A DNA stretch of 64,000 bases from Plectrocnemia conspersa (GCA_009617715.1 VTFK01000111.1:682001-746000); one strand, 5' to 3'; shown: positions 12,381-26,125, counted from the first letter of the stretch. Translations and numbers: made by a program. Notes: generated by a model from the letters alone, not told the origin.

Positions 12381-14110
12381 AATCAATTATTGGGCTACTA
12401 TTAAACGCCCTTGTTATTTTATTTCAGAAAAATATGATTAAAATCTAGTCATTTTAAAAAAAAACTGAATATTTCAATACATTGTGTTTACCTGTATTAC
12501 TATTTTTTTTAAATCTAGTAGTTTTAATAGTAAATCAATATTTATTGTATTTTTTTAGGTTAAATATTTTTATGAAATAACTTGATAAAAAAAATACAAT
12601 TAAAGTACTGTTAAAATTTATGGTATATTATTAAATCAAAATAATTTACAGGTCATAATTTATCTATATAAACTAGAATAAAATTAACGTTAATACTATT
12701 ATCACGAAAATTAATTTATAAGCTACTTTTAAACGCCATACTTATTTTTTAGTATATTTTTGAATATACTGTAAAAAATCCTAATAATTATATAACATTC
12801 TGATTAATTTGTTTTGCAATTCATAAAAAAATATAAACTTTTTTTGATATATACTAATTTTTATATATAGTATTTATATAAAATTAACTCGAGAAAAAAA
12901 TATGATCTTGCAGTTAATGCTTAATCTGAAATTTATAGTGTATTTTTAATTTACCATTAAATAAAAAAAATAATAAGACAAATATATAATATTAAAGTTA
13001 ATGTTTATTTCTTTAAATCAAAATTTGCACAGTTAAAATTAATCTATTTATTTAATTTTAAAATGCAATAATTAAAAATCAATTAGAATTCATTTTTAAA
13101 CTAAAAATTTCAATGCATTATATTTTGTACATATTGCAAATATTTTTTGTAAAGTAATAATTTGATTTAAAACTAAGATAATTAAAAGTAATCCTTGAAT
13201 TATATATGCCGTATTTTAAAATGCAATATTTTAAAAAATATATTTAATTTAAAATATTAAGTGACGCAGTTAATTTTAGTACTTATAGGCTACTTTTAAG
13301 TGCCTTCATTATTTTATTTCTAAATACTATAATATAAAACTAAAAATATGTTTATGTAAAAAAGCAAAATTCCATGACACTGTATTTAATTTGTATTTGC
13401 ATTTATAAAAAGTATCAATTAAAACAGTTAATAGTTATTTTTATATATCATATTAATATAAAAGCAACTTAATAATAAAATACGATTAGCAGTTAAAAGT
13501 AGCCTTAAAAATTATTGGTGTATTATTAAACTGCCATCTAATAAAAATATATTCAATATTAGGATTTATATATTGTATGTAAATTTAGGGTTGCGCAATA
13601 AATAGTAGCCCTGAAATTGTTTTGTGGGCTACTTTTAGGCGCCCTAATTATTATTTCAAAAGTTATTATCTAAAAATTATTTTTAAATAGTAACTTTCGT
13701 TTATCAGAATTGACATATTTAAAAATAATTAACCATTTTAATTGTAAATAAATACAGTTTTTATACTATTTCTTAAATTTAATATTTATATGAAATTAAA
13801 TTAATAAAAAATACTTTTGTACAATAATTAAAAAAAGCCTTTAAATTTATTGTATAATTTTTATACGCGGTCATTAAAAAAATATTAAAGATTATGATTT
13901 ATTTATGTAAACTAAAAATGGCGCAGTTAATAGTAGCCCCCAATTTATTCAGCTAATTTTTAACGAAATTTATTAAACAATTTTTTAATGCCCGAATAAT
14001 ATTATAATACATTACTAAAAATCATGAAAATGAAATCAATTATTTTGGTAATTAAGAGTGCATGAATTTATTTATGGGCTACTATTGATCGCGCCACTTT
14101 TAGCTTATCA
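12380..14110. repeat. Degenerate AT-rich tandem array downstream of zen
   Basis: Words of the type GGGCTACTTTTAAGCGCC recur at 12392, 12721, 13288, 13517, 13626, 13950 and 14076. Their inverted partners GCGCAGTTAATAGTAGCCC occur near 12908, 13265, 13489, 13595 and 13920. Several intervals fall near 325-330 bp (12392 to 12721, 13626 to 13950). The GTAGCC word also ties this array to the one at 7.7-9.75 kb, so the zen exon lies between two arrays of the same origin. Confidence 0.55.
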
Positions 14111-14610
14111 TAACAATTTAATATATTTAATTTTTAATTGATGCTATTTAAAAATTGAAAGATGTGTTTTTTTAACTTAATTTAATTAGAAAAAAATATC
14201 TAAATAAAATTGTTTCATATGAAAATAATTTTAAATTCTATTATATTGTTTTTTTTTAAATATAGCATTTAAATTATAAATAAAATAATATTTATTATTT
14301 TATTATTACGTTGCTATAATAAATATAATATATATATAATATAGAATATGGCAGATAAGGGGCAAAATCTATAAAAAAAATTGTTCCTAATTTCAAATCA
14401 AACCAACAAAAAGTTTCACCCAATAACTTGCTAATGAAAAAATTCATTTAAAAGATTTATAAAAAAAATAGATTTAAAATAAAAATTGCTCAAATATGTA
14501 TTTTATCATAGTTTTATTTAAAAGTACATATCCTTATCTTTATTATTAACTTTAATTTAATAATAAAAATATGTTTTAAATATATATAAATAAATATAAT
14601 AGTTGGGTTT
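14111..14610. other. AT-rich spacer
   Basis: No structure recognised. Confidence 0.55.
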
Positions 14611-14860
14611 TGTGGGGATTCCAGTCGTCGCACATATCCGCCGTCGGTCTCCCTCTGTCTCTATCCGGCTACATGATTTCCATCGGTAGACCATCCATCT
14701 TCTTCAGGGACGTCCTGTGACAGCAGCATCAGGGGTGAACTCAGCATCACCTTCCACATAAATGTTAATGCACCTCTGTAATTTGCCATTTTACTCTTGA
14801 CGCCCGAGAATCTCGGCACATCGAACAATTGCTACCGCTAGATAAATTATTTTATATTTA
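14610..14860. promoter_or_regulatory. GC-rich island, candidate non-coding element
   Basis: Sharp change to balanced composition (CCAGTCGTCGCACATATCCG to GCCCGAGAATCTCGGCACAT). It includes the palindromic CCCGAGAATCTCGG at 14803. No open frame of note. Confidence 0.28.
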
Positions 14861-15180
14861 TTCAGAGATAAAATACATAAAATTAAAATGATAATTACAC
14901 TGACAGTCATTTGGGAATATACACTTTTCATAATGTACATAATTAACCCTTCCGCTGGCAGTGCTTTGTGTGAGACTATAAAAATAAATCACATTTATTG
15001 CTAAAATGATATCACAACAAGAGAAATTTATCCACAGTATCCAAATAATTTTACGTCGAAGCAAAAGTTGCAGTATAACAAATTCACCATCGATCAAATT
15101 GCATATCAAACGCGAATATTACATTACAAGGGTGATTTTTTCGATACTTATTTTTTATGAAATATAATTTTACATACATG
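14861..15180. other. AT-rich spacer
   Basis: AT-rich; the 83-codon minus-strand frame here has no recognisable domain. Confidence 0.5.
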
Positions 15181-15500
15181 CATAAGTCAACGTCAATCGT
15201 GACGTACGAGTTTTGGCACATGTAAGAAAGATTTCCCTTCGATGTATGATAAATAGCTGGCGACCTGCGGAGCGTGAGGAATATGCAAGATATATTGCCA
15301 CCCCGTTTTTAGTGGAACAATGAAATCGCAATAAAAATTCAAAGGTGGAAGGGCGATTAAGGGCCCGAGGGGCGAACGGTCAACGGCTGGGCCCTACATC
15401 ACGAGTCACATGTGCCCAAAGGATTGGCCCAATGTTTACCCTCTGGAATTTTTTTCAGAGGTAATATTTGCAATGAGGGTGAAGAAGTCGAGGATTATGG
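15180..15500. promoter_or_regulatory. GC-rich island, candidate non-coding element
   Basis: Begins with GTCAATCGTGACGTACGAG and includes a G/C block around AAGGGCCCGAGGGGCGAACG (15359-15378). No coding signature. Confidence 0.28.
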
Positions 15501-17880
15501 TTGCCAAGACGGGCTTAAGCTTAAAATTATATATTTTCTATATGATGTCATCTTTAATATACACTACAACCGCAATTTAATATTTTATTTTCATTAGCAA
15601 GTTGTAAGTGAATTATATAGTTGGGAAAAATAAATATTTTTATCTAATCGCATTATCCATTAATATCAGTAAAGATGAATGATATTATGTACGTTTATAT
15701 TTTCAAAGAAACATACTGTATTCCTAGAATATAAAATAAAATATTGTAGATACTAAAGATGTATATAGGGATATACATACATAGATACATACACCGGTAG
15801 AATTCTGAGCACACATTTTTATTGTCGCGCAGGTGGTGACATCTGTTGCCGAGCGACAGAAATTCTACCGCGGTTCGGTTCGGAGCTAAATCGTCTTTTT
15901 TCAGGGGTACCACACCTTTGGTACTCGGGCGGAATTTTAATCAAAAAAGGTTCACCGAAAAAATACAATTTTCCACATCACCCTTTCGTTAGACTTTTTT
16001 ATAAAAATATTTTTGTATAAGTCATATATGTATAATATATATATATACGACGTTTCGAATCTTATGTCAGAATCATCATCATAATAAGAAATCAAAATAT
16101 TTATATTTAATATAAATCTCATCGGAATTAAGAGAATGGCGACATTGAATTTAAATTTTTTTTTATACTAATAACTAGTTTTAATTAAAAAAAAATCATA
16201 ATAAAAACTTTAGTGGTTGTTATCAACCATGTACAATGATTAATACATACATATATGTTTTAAATTATTTTTAAAAGTGATAATAATATAACTCACATAT
16301 AAACCTAAGCTTTAGAATACTTTAATTCATAAATTAATTCCAGAATTATTATAAATTATTTTATTTAATTTCTCATTACATTTTTTTTGTGGGGGACTGA
16401 TTTATTTGGCTACCCTGGACTACGCGGTGCGCTAGCAACGTATACGTTTCCTTATCATGTTATTATTTATAGCTCACAAATACATATTATTCAGAAGATA
16501 ATCTGTCTCACTAACAATTTAATATGTTTTCATTTAATGAAATATTATTATTCACCTGCATAAAAACAATGAAATTTTTATGCGCCACTAAAAAAATACA
16601 GGAAAATATACAAACAATATGGTTTTAAAATTTACAATTCCGCGCAATTACAGTTTTTTTAAATATTTTATTTTTCGAATCATACTAAGCCACAATATGT
16701 AATATTAAAAAAAACTATAATTGCGCCAAAATAAAAAAATTAAAGCTATATTGCTAGTATGTTGTCCTGTGTTAATTAATTAATAAAAAAAAACTTTAAA
16801 AACCATTTTACTGAACAGGTAGTGAAACCACCGTTGCCTGTTTTACGCCTTAAAACAGAAGACAAAAAAGTAATTCCAGCAACGCAAAAATTACTCATGA
16901 TTCGTCAAGGAGGCATGGAAGAGAAATCGTTTTGATCTCCTTATATTTTATTTTTAAAAACAGCCAGAGGAAATAGTACTTTATATTTTCCTATTCACCT
17001 GATAATTTATACACTGAAATACCGTCATAAAAATAGTTAGCTTCGCACTGTCTAATTTTAAAATACATAAGAGTGTATGCCCTAATCTCGCTATCAGTGA
17101 AGCTCACGCCAAATCGACACAGAATTGAGTTTTTTTTTATTTTTATCATGAAATTTGCTCCAACAAGGCAATCTATTTGAGTAGCCAAGAAAGAAATTAC
17201 AAAATAAAAAACTGTTTTACGATAAAAATATTTTTTAAATTTAGAATAAGTAGCTGACAAAGCATTTTAAATAAAATAATATCAGTTATCCAAGAAATTA
17301 TAGTACAATTGTTTTTCTAGATATTTAACCTGTTATTTAATCATTCATTCTTCATTTTAAAGATAATATTTATTTTTATTTAATTAAATTAAATTGACAC
17401 CATCGTAACCTAACAAGTTGCCCCAATGCGTCACTATGGTCAAAAACAATAATTGTATTATTTCAATACGCAAAAATGATACATATAAAGAAGCAAACAA
17501 AAAAATCATAAGATGTCAAAATTAAATGATTCGAACCGGACCAGCTCCTCGTAGCTGACATTATACAGGTCAATGTGCAATGCCAGCGTTTTAATGAGCC
17601 AGATGCCCACAGCCCTAGGCGAATCGGTAAGTGCGGACGTCCTATATATAATAAGAAAACATATTTTTTGTAAGTATTGGTTCTGATTCTAGTCCATTCG
17701 ACAAAATGTAAATTTTTATTTTACTTTATACGTTGTATAATGAGAAGCCTAATGTAATAAAAAATATTCGATAAAATATAAAATTGTAATAAATGCTTAA
17801 CTTATTAGCTTTTATTCTGAAAGGCTTTACAATATGTAAATATAACTAGATTCAGCCCTGAGAAAATATTATTGTTACAT
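15501..17880. other. AT-rich region with small mid-GC patches
   Basis: Mid-GC patches at 15780-15985, 16385-16450, 16800-16930 and 17520-17645 lack coding signatures. About 16030-16090 carries, on the minus strand, GATTCGAAACGTCG, the word shared with the hammerhead-like repeats at 47.7-48.3 kb. About 17085-17120 carries CAGTGAAGCTCACGCCAAAT, also found near 39545 and 53705, so it is a small dispersed repeat. Confidence 0.4.
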
Positions 17881-18062
17881 ATCGTCGTGATTTTTATAGT
17901 CGTACGTGATTGCGTTTCATAAATCTGTGTTTGCAGTTTCATTCTTATCATTGACCTATTTTTTTTAAGAAGCTATTTGTTATTTATATTGGCAATGTAT
18001 ATTATATAAAGAAACTTTATATGAAACGCAATCGCGTATGAATATAAAAATCTCAACGACAT
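17881..18062. repeat. Fold-back element with ~40-bp inverted arms
   Basis: The left arm (17881-17920, containing TACGTGATTGCGTTTCAT) and right arm (18021-18062, containing ATGAAACGCAATCGCGTATG) are imperfect reverse complements separated by about 100 bp. This is the layout of a small MITE or fold-back element. No clear target duplication was found. Confidence 0.5.
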
Positions 18063-18460
18063 GGTTCATTTAATCAAAAAAATATTTTTTTATTCGTACG
18101 TGTATTATAATGTAAGAGATAGCAAAAAAATATTAGTGTAAAAGCATCTGACGCAATTAAACCTCAAATTTTAGAGGCGAATACATGAAAAGTATTATAT
18201 AAAACAAATACATAATATATGTGCAAGATCTAATAAACGTTTTGCATTGACGCCTTATCGAGCATAATTGGCTGCTTAGACGATAGGAAAAAAAGGTGGA
18301 CCAAATTTCACTTTCTTATTTTTAGTAAAAACAAACTGAAGTGAATAATATAACTAATTTTTAAATATACAATACAATTTCATAAATGTTGTAAAATGAC
18401 TTTAATTGTCTTTTAAAGAATAATATTTTAATTAATAACTACTTTATTTTTTCAGACATG
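18063..18460. other. AT-rich spacer
   Basis: Nothing recognised. Confidence 0.5.
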
Positions 18461-19070
18461 TGTGAATCGTTTATTATTTCCAGTTGTTGACCAATGGTTT
18501 CCATTGGGGTGTCACCTCGCAAAACACGAAAAACTTCCCTGAAATACAGAGGGGAGAGGATGGGATATTGCCGTGTTTTGAACTTTGATATTCTTATCTG
18601 CCCGGCTGGGTCCCTAGATGTTTTTATTATGCCCAGTTTAGTTCGTGACACAGCACAAATAATGGCATGCACACTTCATTTCCACCACGTGCACACACCC
18701 CTAGTACCACCCATCCCCTTACAAATCTTCCCACCTCCCACGAATCCGATTCTTGACCGAAGCGTCCAAAAGACCCGAGCACAAAGAAATCTTTTAATGA
18801 ATAAAGAAAAGGGCGTCGTTCGAAGCGATCCCTTCAGGGGTGGAACTTTAGGTACCCGGGGGTTGAAAAATGATAATTAAAGCGTGCAGTTTTAATTGTG
18901 GTATTTTTTGGTCGATATAAATAATTTTTATTATGGCAAGTCGGGTAAATTATTCGACGAAATGTGTATATAAGTGCATCGTCTCTAACCCTAGGATTAT
19001 AAATCTCAACCCCTGGGGTTGCTCGCGTACATGCTCGGGACATATCTGTTGTAACCCTCTCAGGATACGA
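18460..19070. promoter_or_regulatory. Large GC-rich island
   Basis: About 600 bp of balanced composition. It includes a C-rich segment (CACACCCCTAGTACCACCCA near 18695) and G-rich words GGGGGTTGAAAAA (18858-18870) and TCAACCCCTGGGGTTG (19006-19021), the latter palindromic. A 128-codon plus-strand frame (18494-18880) and a 77-codon minus-strand frame overlap without any recognisable domain. Candidate regulatory DNA. Confidence 0.35.
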
Positions 19071-21170
19071 GTGGAGGCTAAATAGCGATAAAAATAATGT
19101 GACACACTTTTTTGGCGCTGAATGAATACATAAAATTTATGAAATGCTTATTTAAGATTAATTATATTTATGAAAGATGTAAATTTTAACTGAAAATGCC
19201 GTTGGACTTAAATTTTAAAGAGTATATAAGCAAAAACACAGCTGTACTAAATTAGCTATTTCAAAAACTTAACAAACAATATCTAGATAATTCACTTGGA
19301 AACTTTGATCTAGAACAAAGACTTTTAGCTTTAACTACTGAAATAAGAGTTACATTGATCTTTAAATCCGGCAGTCTTTTGAATGCCAAGTATTCAACCT
19401 AATCTTAGAGATGACTTGGAAACTACGTGACGCACAAATTTATAAACTTTTGTGTTTAAAAAACATATATAAATTAACTAAATACATACTCTGTGTTTGC
19501 TTATGAGCATTTTATTAAATACAAATAGGAATTTTGGCAATTTTATTTTTGAGCATTGATCATATATAAAAATCACGTTTAATTATGTTCTAAATATTAT
19601 TATGCTGTAAAATATACATTCAAGGTATAAATTCAATTTTAAAAAGAGCATATTCAATGAGGTATAAATGGACCCTTCTGCCCCCCTCAAATAACGTACC
19701 TAAATATTAAACATATTTATCCATTTTGAACAAATTATTTATATTTGTAGTGCAATATTTAAAAATTTTAAATACCTAAAAACACAAAAAACCGACTAAC
19801 ATGTCATTAAAATATCGTAAAAAGTGATTATATTTAAATTATTTATAACAACCGTAGCCACAATAATTTATAACCGACAAACAAAATAATGAAAAAAAGC
19901 ACTTTGTCACTGCCGAAATTCCAGAAATTACGCATTTTTAAGAATATTATATAAGTATAAATAAAAAAAATTTTTGTTAATTTTTTTAAATAAATACAAT
20001 ATTTTATTATATTTTAAGACTAATTAATTAAATTAAATTTCTTATGGTAATATATTTTTAAACATACCGATTTTTTTAAATTAATATAAATTATATTTAA
20101 TTTTAAGTCTGTATTAAGTAATTTATTATGGTATTATGTTTTTTACTATTTCAGGACTGAAATGTTTCTTTAGTTTTTCAAAAAACTAAAATAAATAAAC
20201 TAAAGTAAATAATAAATATTCAACAAAACATTTTTTCGAACATTTGTAAAATAATAATGCAATAATAATTTATAATACTCCACGTATAAATAAAAAAAAA
20301 TCATGTTTTTATGACAATATAAGTACATGAACCTGATTTTTTAATTTTTCATAACTTTACGAATATATTAAAATATTTTATCATTTATTATTCGATACAC
20401 AAATATTTAGAAACTCGAGTGTTTACCCTGTTATAACATATAGGGCTAACGCCTGTCATGTTACAATGAAAAATTTACAAATAATAAGCATAAATCTTAA
20501 CTAGAGCTAGAACTCCCTAGACCTGAATTTTTAATTTTCGTAAAAAAAAAATTTTGTTAATTTTTTTTAACATTAAAGGGGCATGAATATTTTCGTATTT
20601 TCAAGACTTTATTTTTACAAAATACAGCATGCATATTGTTTTATTTAATAGAACTTTAGTAGTGCAAATTACTTTCATACTTGAAAAAAAATTATAAAAC
20701 AAAAAATATTATAACCATGTACCATATTTGGAATAAATTTAAAAAAAATGCACAAACACATTCGTGCCTTTTTACCGTCAAAGTGCAGCATATGATTAAC
20801 ACTGTCATATTGAACGTCTTCCGCTGGACGTTTCTTTACACGACGACAAAACTCGAAAAACAACAAAAATAAATCGAAAATAGTTTAAAAAAATAAGTAA
20901 TAAATTTATTGTACATTACGCCAAGGTACTAAGGTACATAAAGGGTCAAAATTAGAACATAAAAAGGAAAATCCCGATTTTCCATTGTGATCTAAAGTCA
21001 AATAAAAATCTGTAAGTGCATTAATCAAAAATCAAAAGATAGATTCAGGCTTTCACTGTGTATGAAATTATTCTAAGAATAAAATATATTATAGTCTACG
21101 CCCTAGCGCAACTTTGATTTGCTAACAGACTGATTGTTTCTGTTAACTTTTCTTGATATGAATACGTTCA
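19071..21170. other. Long AT-rich stretch
   Basis: Mostly AT-rich. About 20420-20490 repeats the segment at 1321-1385 (GTTTACCCTGTT, then CAATGAAAAATTTACAA). Two short frames at 20675-20872 are antisense shadows of each other and show no domain. Confidence 0.45.
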
Positions 21171-21980
21171 GTCTACACATGTACTCTTTATATATAGATA
21201 CGGGACGCTGTAAGTATTATATATACATATGTATAGTGCTCGTGCAAAGGCAAGGGGCAATATTAGGAAGATAGATGGATATGGCAGATGCGAGAGGCTT
21301 TTTCCCGCCGAAGCATCGGAATATATTCGTATATTTTAAAAAGTCAGATATTGAAAATAATGAAATTTATTCATCTCAAGCCATCAGCGGCACCTGGTGC
21401 AGGAGGGGCTGACGGAACAGACACACACACACACCCGCACCGGAATGGATTCAAAGTTCGTGATGCGAACTCGTGATAGGTTACAACTTCGATGTGCCCC
21501 CCTCGAAGACTCGAGCTTTGCATAACCCTATCTGGGTTAGTGATAGCAGGACGACAAATATCGCCCGCGACACATATTGTGTGTACAAGGGACTCGGTGA
21601 AATTGTATCCTATCATTCATGAGCTCCACTTCCTATCGAAACAAACGTTTAACATTTTTTATACGCGTCCAACTTACAAAAATATATATTTACATGTAAA
21701 CATATATGACATCAGACTGTCGGTTGCTACCTTATGGTTGTTGTTTTTAGGTTGAGAAACGCGCAAATGAAAATTGGGAAATGATCGGGCGAATGCCATA
21801 ATTTACTTTTATTTTTGCGGACGACATCCGCGTTCCGTTCTCAAACTAATACTTCTCTCCGCTTTGCTTTCATTTACTGGCGCAATCGGACTCGCGCATA
21901 CGTCACGCAGCAGTCATTTAAATAAGACCTTATACCTATTATTTTGGGTACTCAATCTTAATGACACATAACGAAGCTCA
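21170..21980. promoter_or_regulatory. GC-rich island with CA microsatellite
   Basis: Balanced-composition block including CACACACACACA near 21422-21434 and CCGCACCGGAATGG. Several mutually overlapping short frames on both strands indicate no single coding reading. Candidate regulatory DNA. Confidence 0.28.
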
Positions 21981-22053
21981 AACGTTTATTTTAATAGAAG
22001 AAATATTATTGATCTCAAAAATTTTTAAATTACGTACAATTTGTGCAATAGTA

Positions 22054-22610
22054 CAGGGCTACCGAGAGCAAACCCGGACCCTTGAAAAACAATGATTCCG
22101 AGCCTCATGACAAAAATGCCATTTATATATTTTTTAACATCGTAATATAATTTTTTGAATAAATAATAATAGGTACTAATTACCCCTTTCTATGCTACAA
22201 ATAAATATAAATGTTAGCTATATAAAACATATTTTATGCTAAATTAGGCATTAAAAATATTTACATGATAATAAGTCGCGTTTTCTTTGCGGCTCAGTGT
22301 TGCCATATAGTGAATTTCCACTCCAGGTCAAAAAAAAACCAAATCGTTCGATTATCAAGCGTTTATAAAAAGACTTTTTATACTAATATTACGAGTGAGA
22401 ATTAAATAAACCGAATTTTGACCAATAAAAGAGCGAAAAAAGCGAGTCAAAAATCTACGTCGAAAGCAATAAAATCATGCCGTCGTCGTCGCAGTGAAAA
22501 CGTTCACACTACGACTTTCTAAATAATATTACAAATTAAATGAGGAACATATAAACCGAATGTTGCCCAATAGAAGAGCGCAAAAAACAATTACTGTAAC
22601 ATGTATTACA
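22054..22610 (+). mobile_element. Dispersed family A copy
   Basis: Starts CAGGGCTACCGAGAGCAAAC, followed by ACAATGATTCCGAGCCTCAT. It then has GCGGCTCAGTGTTGCCATAT and one dimer of the ~175-bp monomers, marked by GTTCGATTATCAAGCG and GAAAGCAATAAAATCATGCC. Same order as the copies at 32.46 and 50.16 kb. No coding capacity; CAGGG termini hint at a hAT-like origin, but no matching right terminus was identified. Confidence 0.62.
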
Positions 22611-23035
22611 TATATTTACGAAAATAATTGCTCTCATTGACGTCACTGCGAGTCGATTTTCTTTATTCTAATTTCCTTAAAAAATATTCGGCACAATCTT
22701 CGCACAAGTTCTCCGCTCTAATTTCAATTTCAAAACAGTCTCCGGGTAAACAACAACTCGCCGGACAGTGGAGGCCAACCGTCGAGCAAGAAGCACACGC
22801 TTATATAAAATAATAATAAAAATCAGCAATAAACAAACGTAGGAAAACAGTTTTTTCAGCTCGTTTTCGCGTATCTCGACACAGAAGGAGGAAACGAAAG
22901 AGATCGTCAATAATGAACCCAAATATCGGCGCGTAATATTCGAAGAAAAAAATAACACAAACTAGGTATATATTAAAAGGGTTACCATAATTCATGCTAC
23001 AATAATTTATATAAATATTATGGCATACTGTTAAT
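22611..23035. other. Mid-GC sequence without recognised genes
   Basis: Short frames on both strands overlap; no domain seen. Confidence 0.4.
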
Positions 23036-23039
23036 CTAC

Positions 23040-23200
23040 GTCGTAGGTGACTCCTGCGGGTATTAGTCGATATTTGGGTTTGAATCCCAACATGGATCTA
23101 TGTGTTTTTTAATTGTTATCGTACTTTAAAAAAATAGAATTAGTGATTACTATATAATTAAAATTTCGGTGGATCGTCACAGATGATTTCAAAAAATATG
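23040..23200 (+). mobile_element. tRNA-derived SINE copy (partial)
   Basis: Carries TTTGGGTTTGAATCCCAAC, an RNA polymerase III B-box-like word. It is followed by the same tail as the copies at 27.94 and 34.2 kb (AATTAGTGATTACTATATAA, then TCACAGATGATTTC). The A-box half is weak. Confidence 0.5.
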
Positions 23201-23319
23201 ACGCAATGGTGGCTGATCTTTATATTTATTTGTGGCATAGAAACGGTTAACTCGTACTTATTATTATTTATTCAAGATTTTTTTTTTAAATATATATAAC
23301 GCCTTTTTTGTAAAGAGGA

Positions 23320-23800
23320 CCATGACAAAAATAGCGTTTGTTTTTCCATGGCCCGGATTCCCTACAGTTACATGTTATTTTTAGCACTGTGCTTAAAGTT
23401 TGCCAAACATGTCCCATTTTTGGTTCATTGAGACATGGTTACCGTACACTTATGTACATTTTTTTACATCAGTGTTGGTGCGGCGATAAGTGTAAATTTG
23501 GCACCTAGGCGCCGATAGTGGTATCGGAAAAGCTCGCGCTCAGTTTTATGAACAATCAAAGGGGCATTTCGGCGCCCCACAAATAAAAAAGGCGACTGAT
23601 AAGACTCATTTTCGGGACGGAGACTTTCGGAAAAGACTCGAGGAGGTCCGCTTCCGGAAACCAGGTGTCGATAGCGTCAGAAAATGTCTCTCTCGCGCCA
23701 TGGCACCTCATCGGCGGCTGTAAATATGTGAAATGGCACGCGGTATCTTTATGTGGGGCCAATTCGATCGAGGCGACAGAGAGTAAATAATAATAGTAAT
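23320..23800. promoter_or_regulatory. GC-rich island
   Basis: Strongest between 23480 and 23760 (GGCACCTAGGCGCCGATAGT; GGGGCATTTCGGCGCCCC, a partial palindrome). The 115-codon minus frame has no recognisable domain. Candidate regulatory DNA of the cluster. Confidence 0.32.
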
Positions 23801-23999
23801 GAGATAAATAGAGGTAAAAATGTGATACATACAATTCTATAAGATTGTAATTTTTAAGAGAAAATAAATTAAATGTATCAGACGTAAAAAAATATGGTAT
23901 CAAATAAAAATAGTTATTAAATTATTTATATTTTCTACAGCTAAAACAAATTATTTGTTTTGAACTAGAGTTATATAATTCTAATATTAGGCAATGTCA

Positions 24000-24440
24000 C
24001 TATACCGGTGGTGAAGGAAATGTTTCTTAACAAAGTCACGGCGTCACTGCGTTACTCAGGATCAATTTTAACCTTGATGTAAAATTGCAGGCATTCACAG
24101 CAAGATTTAAAAGATTCAACCCCTCTTCTACAGCAGTGTGTAGTAGGTCGTTTCTGGTTAAAATCGCGACAAATTGCATTATAAATCAGCGGCTAATGAT
24201 CGTAATCCAGACGCTGCAGCGTGAAACGTCGCCGGGGTGTGTTTATGAAAATGTGTGCTGTTGCGGTGCACCCCAAGACACGGGCCTGTCCTCTTGCGGT
24301 CTGAAACCAGACGTGTGATATCTCACTGCGACGATGGGGTGGTTTCGACCCCCGCGGGGTTAAGCGTCTTACATGCACGATGCACGCTCAAGGGATTAAT
24401 GTGTCGCGCGAAACGCTGATACGATTAGCTCAAGCTCTAT
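24000..24440. promoter_or_regulatory. GC-rich island with G-rich motif
   Basis: Includes GATTCAACCCC (24113-24123) and GGTTTCGACCCCCGCGGGGT (24341-24360), inverse forms of the GGGGTYGAAAC word found in islands at 11.7 and 35.2 kb. The short Cys-containing 77-codon frame overlaps an antisense frame and is not convincing. Confidence 0.35.
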
Positions 24441-25540
24441 CGTTGATCAAAAACTACTTGGAATTGATTAATATGTGTTAGAACTTTCCCATAAAAGTAC
24501 AACACAAAAACTATTAATGACACAAAAATAAATAAATCTCATTTCGAGTCATATAAATAGTATTTTTTTTTGTTATTTAAATTATTTATATCCTAGCATT
24601 AACAGTACATGCGATATGAGCATTTATTTTTTACAACTTGTATATTTTGGCAATTTGTTAACAGAAATTTTCTTGAATATCTCGTTTCTATTTTGCGTTT
24701 TATGCGATTAATTAGAATTTTCAGAACATGTCCACAGCGCTCAACATAATTTAAATAATATTTTTATAAAATTATTTTCTATGCTTAAACTCTAAAATTT
24801 TAGATATTAAGTTGCATTTAGTTGCAATAATACATAATAAATATTTAAAAGTTTTGTGCTCTAGATCAGTGTTGCACTAACCATGAATCAAAAGAAACTT
24901 TTAGGGGTCGCGAAATTCAAAGAAATTTATTTGACAAAAAATATAAAGCTCTTATTTAACAAAAATCTAGTACCAATAAAATTATATTATTAAAATTTAT
25001 ATTTATTTTTGTAACGGTAGCAGGAGCGAACAGAAGACAGTTGCAATAGTTACTAGATGCAGTGCCAAGCAACGCGACGCAGATTGCGTACTCTTTCTTG
25101 GCTACTGCCGGACAATCAACGCGTAATGAAGTTAACGTGTAACGTGTCGATAGAATAATTTACGATCCTCAATTATCAATGCAGATTCAAACAAAAAATA
25201 AATAAATGATGAGTTCTTTGCCAGCATATACCTAAAGTATTTTACATTTAAAAATATTCATATCCACAAGCATAAATAAAACCATCCTTTTTTTAAATTA
25301 CGTGATTTACCAGAAGCATAAGTGCAAGTCCCATAAAAAAATAAAATTGAAATCGTAAAAAATTAAAATTTGAAATAAAATAATTTGCGCACCACTGCTA
25401 CGTTTCACCAAGCAAATATTTGCGACAAAAAATATTCAGAAATCACGGTCAGTAAAGGGCTATTTTTTCTTCATTATTTATCCAAATATTTAAAATAAAA
25501 CCTGCATATTTTATTTGCAATTCTAAAAAAATATGTTACA
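24441..25540. other. AT-rich stretch
   Basis: A small mid-GC patch at 25010-25180 (GGAGCGAACAGAAGACAG) has no coding signature. Otherwise nothing recognised. Confidence 0.45.
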
Positions 25541-25544
25541 GTAA

Positions 25545-26125
25545 ATGTGTATTTCTTAGTGCAGATATATTTTCACTAGTATTATATAAATACTTTCTGA
25601 AATTATATAAAAGCTTGAAAAAAAGTACTGAGGTGACGCCCAGTGCACATAGATCTACTACACTGATGTTTGAAAACTGATCCTAATACGTTTTCACCGG
25701 TTGATATATATTTTTACTAGCGAAAATATAATTTAACTGAAAGGCGCTAGTGAAATTATATGCCAATCTAAAATATCTATAAAACTCAAATTTACAGTTG
25801 CGAAACGTCCATTTGCTGTTCAAACCTAAATTTAACCTACACGATTTAACCAAACCCAACAAGTGCAAATATAAACTAACCAACTCAACTCCCAGGGACA
25901 GAAAGAAAATAAGCAGAAGAAGTACAGACAGACGTCGCATCTCGCATATTACTCCATAGTTGGTCTGCACTTCAATATTACGCTATGTCTTAAAAATATG
26001 ATAGCAATATTATTACGAAATTATATTATGAGAGTATTGGTAAAAATGTATTTGGACTTCACTAGTGAAAATATAACTTCACAAAACATGAGTTAATTAT
26101 CTAATGAAAATATATTGAGTTAATA
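25545..26125 (-). repeat. Dispersed family B, inverted copy plus fragment
   Basis: 25683-25860 is the reverse complement of the family B core: GTTGCGAAACGTCCATTTGC and TGCTGTTCAAACCTAAATT are the mirror of the 51.0-kb copy. CACTAGTGAAAATATAACTT scraps follow at about 26060-26080. The 95-codon minus-strand frame here is read through the repeat and is not a gene. Confidence 0.55.

Noticed and set aside
18494..18880. 128-codon plus-strand frame
   Set aside because: Lies in a GC island where stops are rarer; overlapping antisense frame; no domain, signal or splice signals.
23556..23903. 115-codon minus-strand frame
   Set aside because: Half lies in AT-rich DNA giving a Tyr/Leu-rich start; no domain.
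24085..24318. Cys-containing 77-codon frame considered as a small secreted peptide
   Set aside because: No signal peptide, irregular cysteine spacing, antisense frame overlaps.
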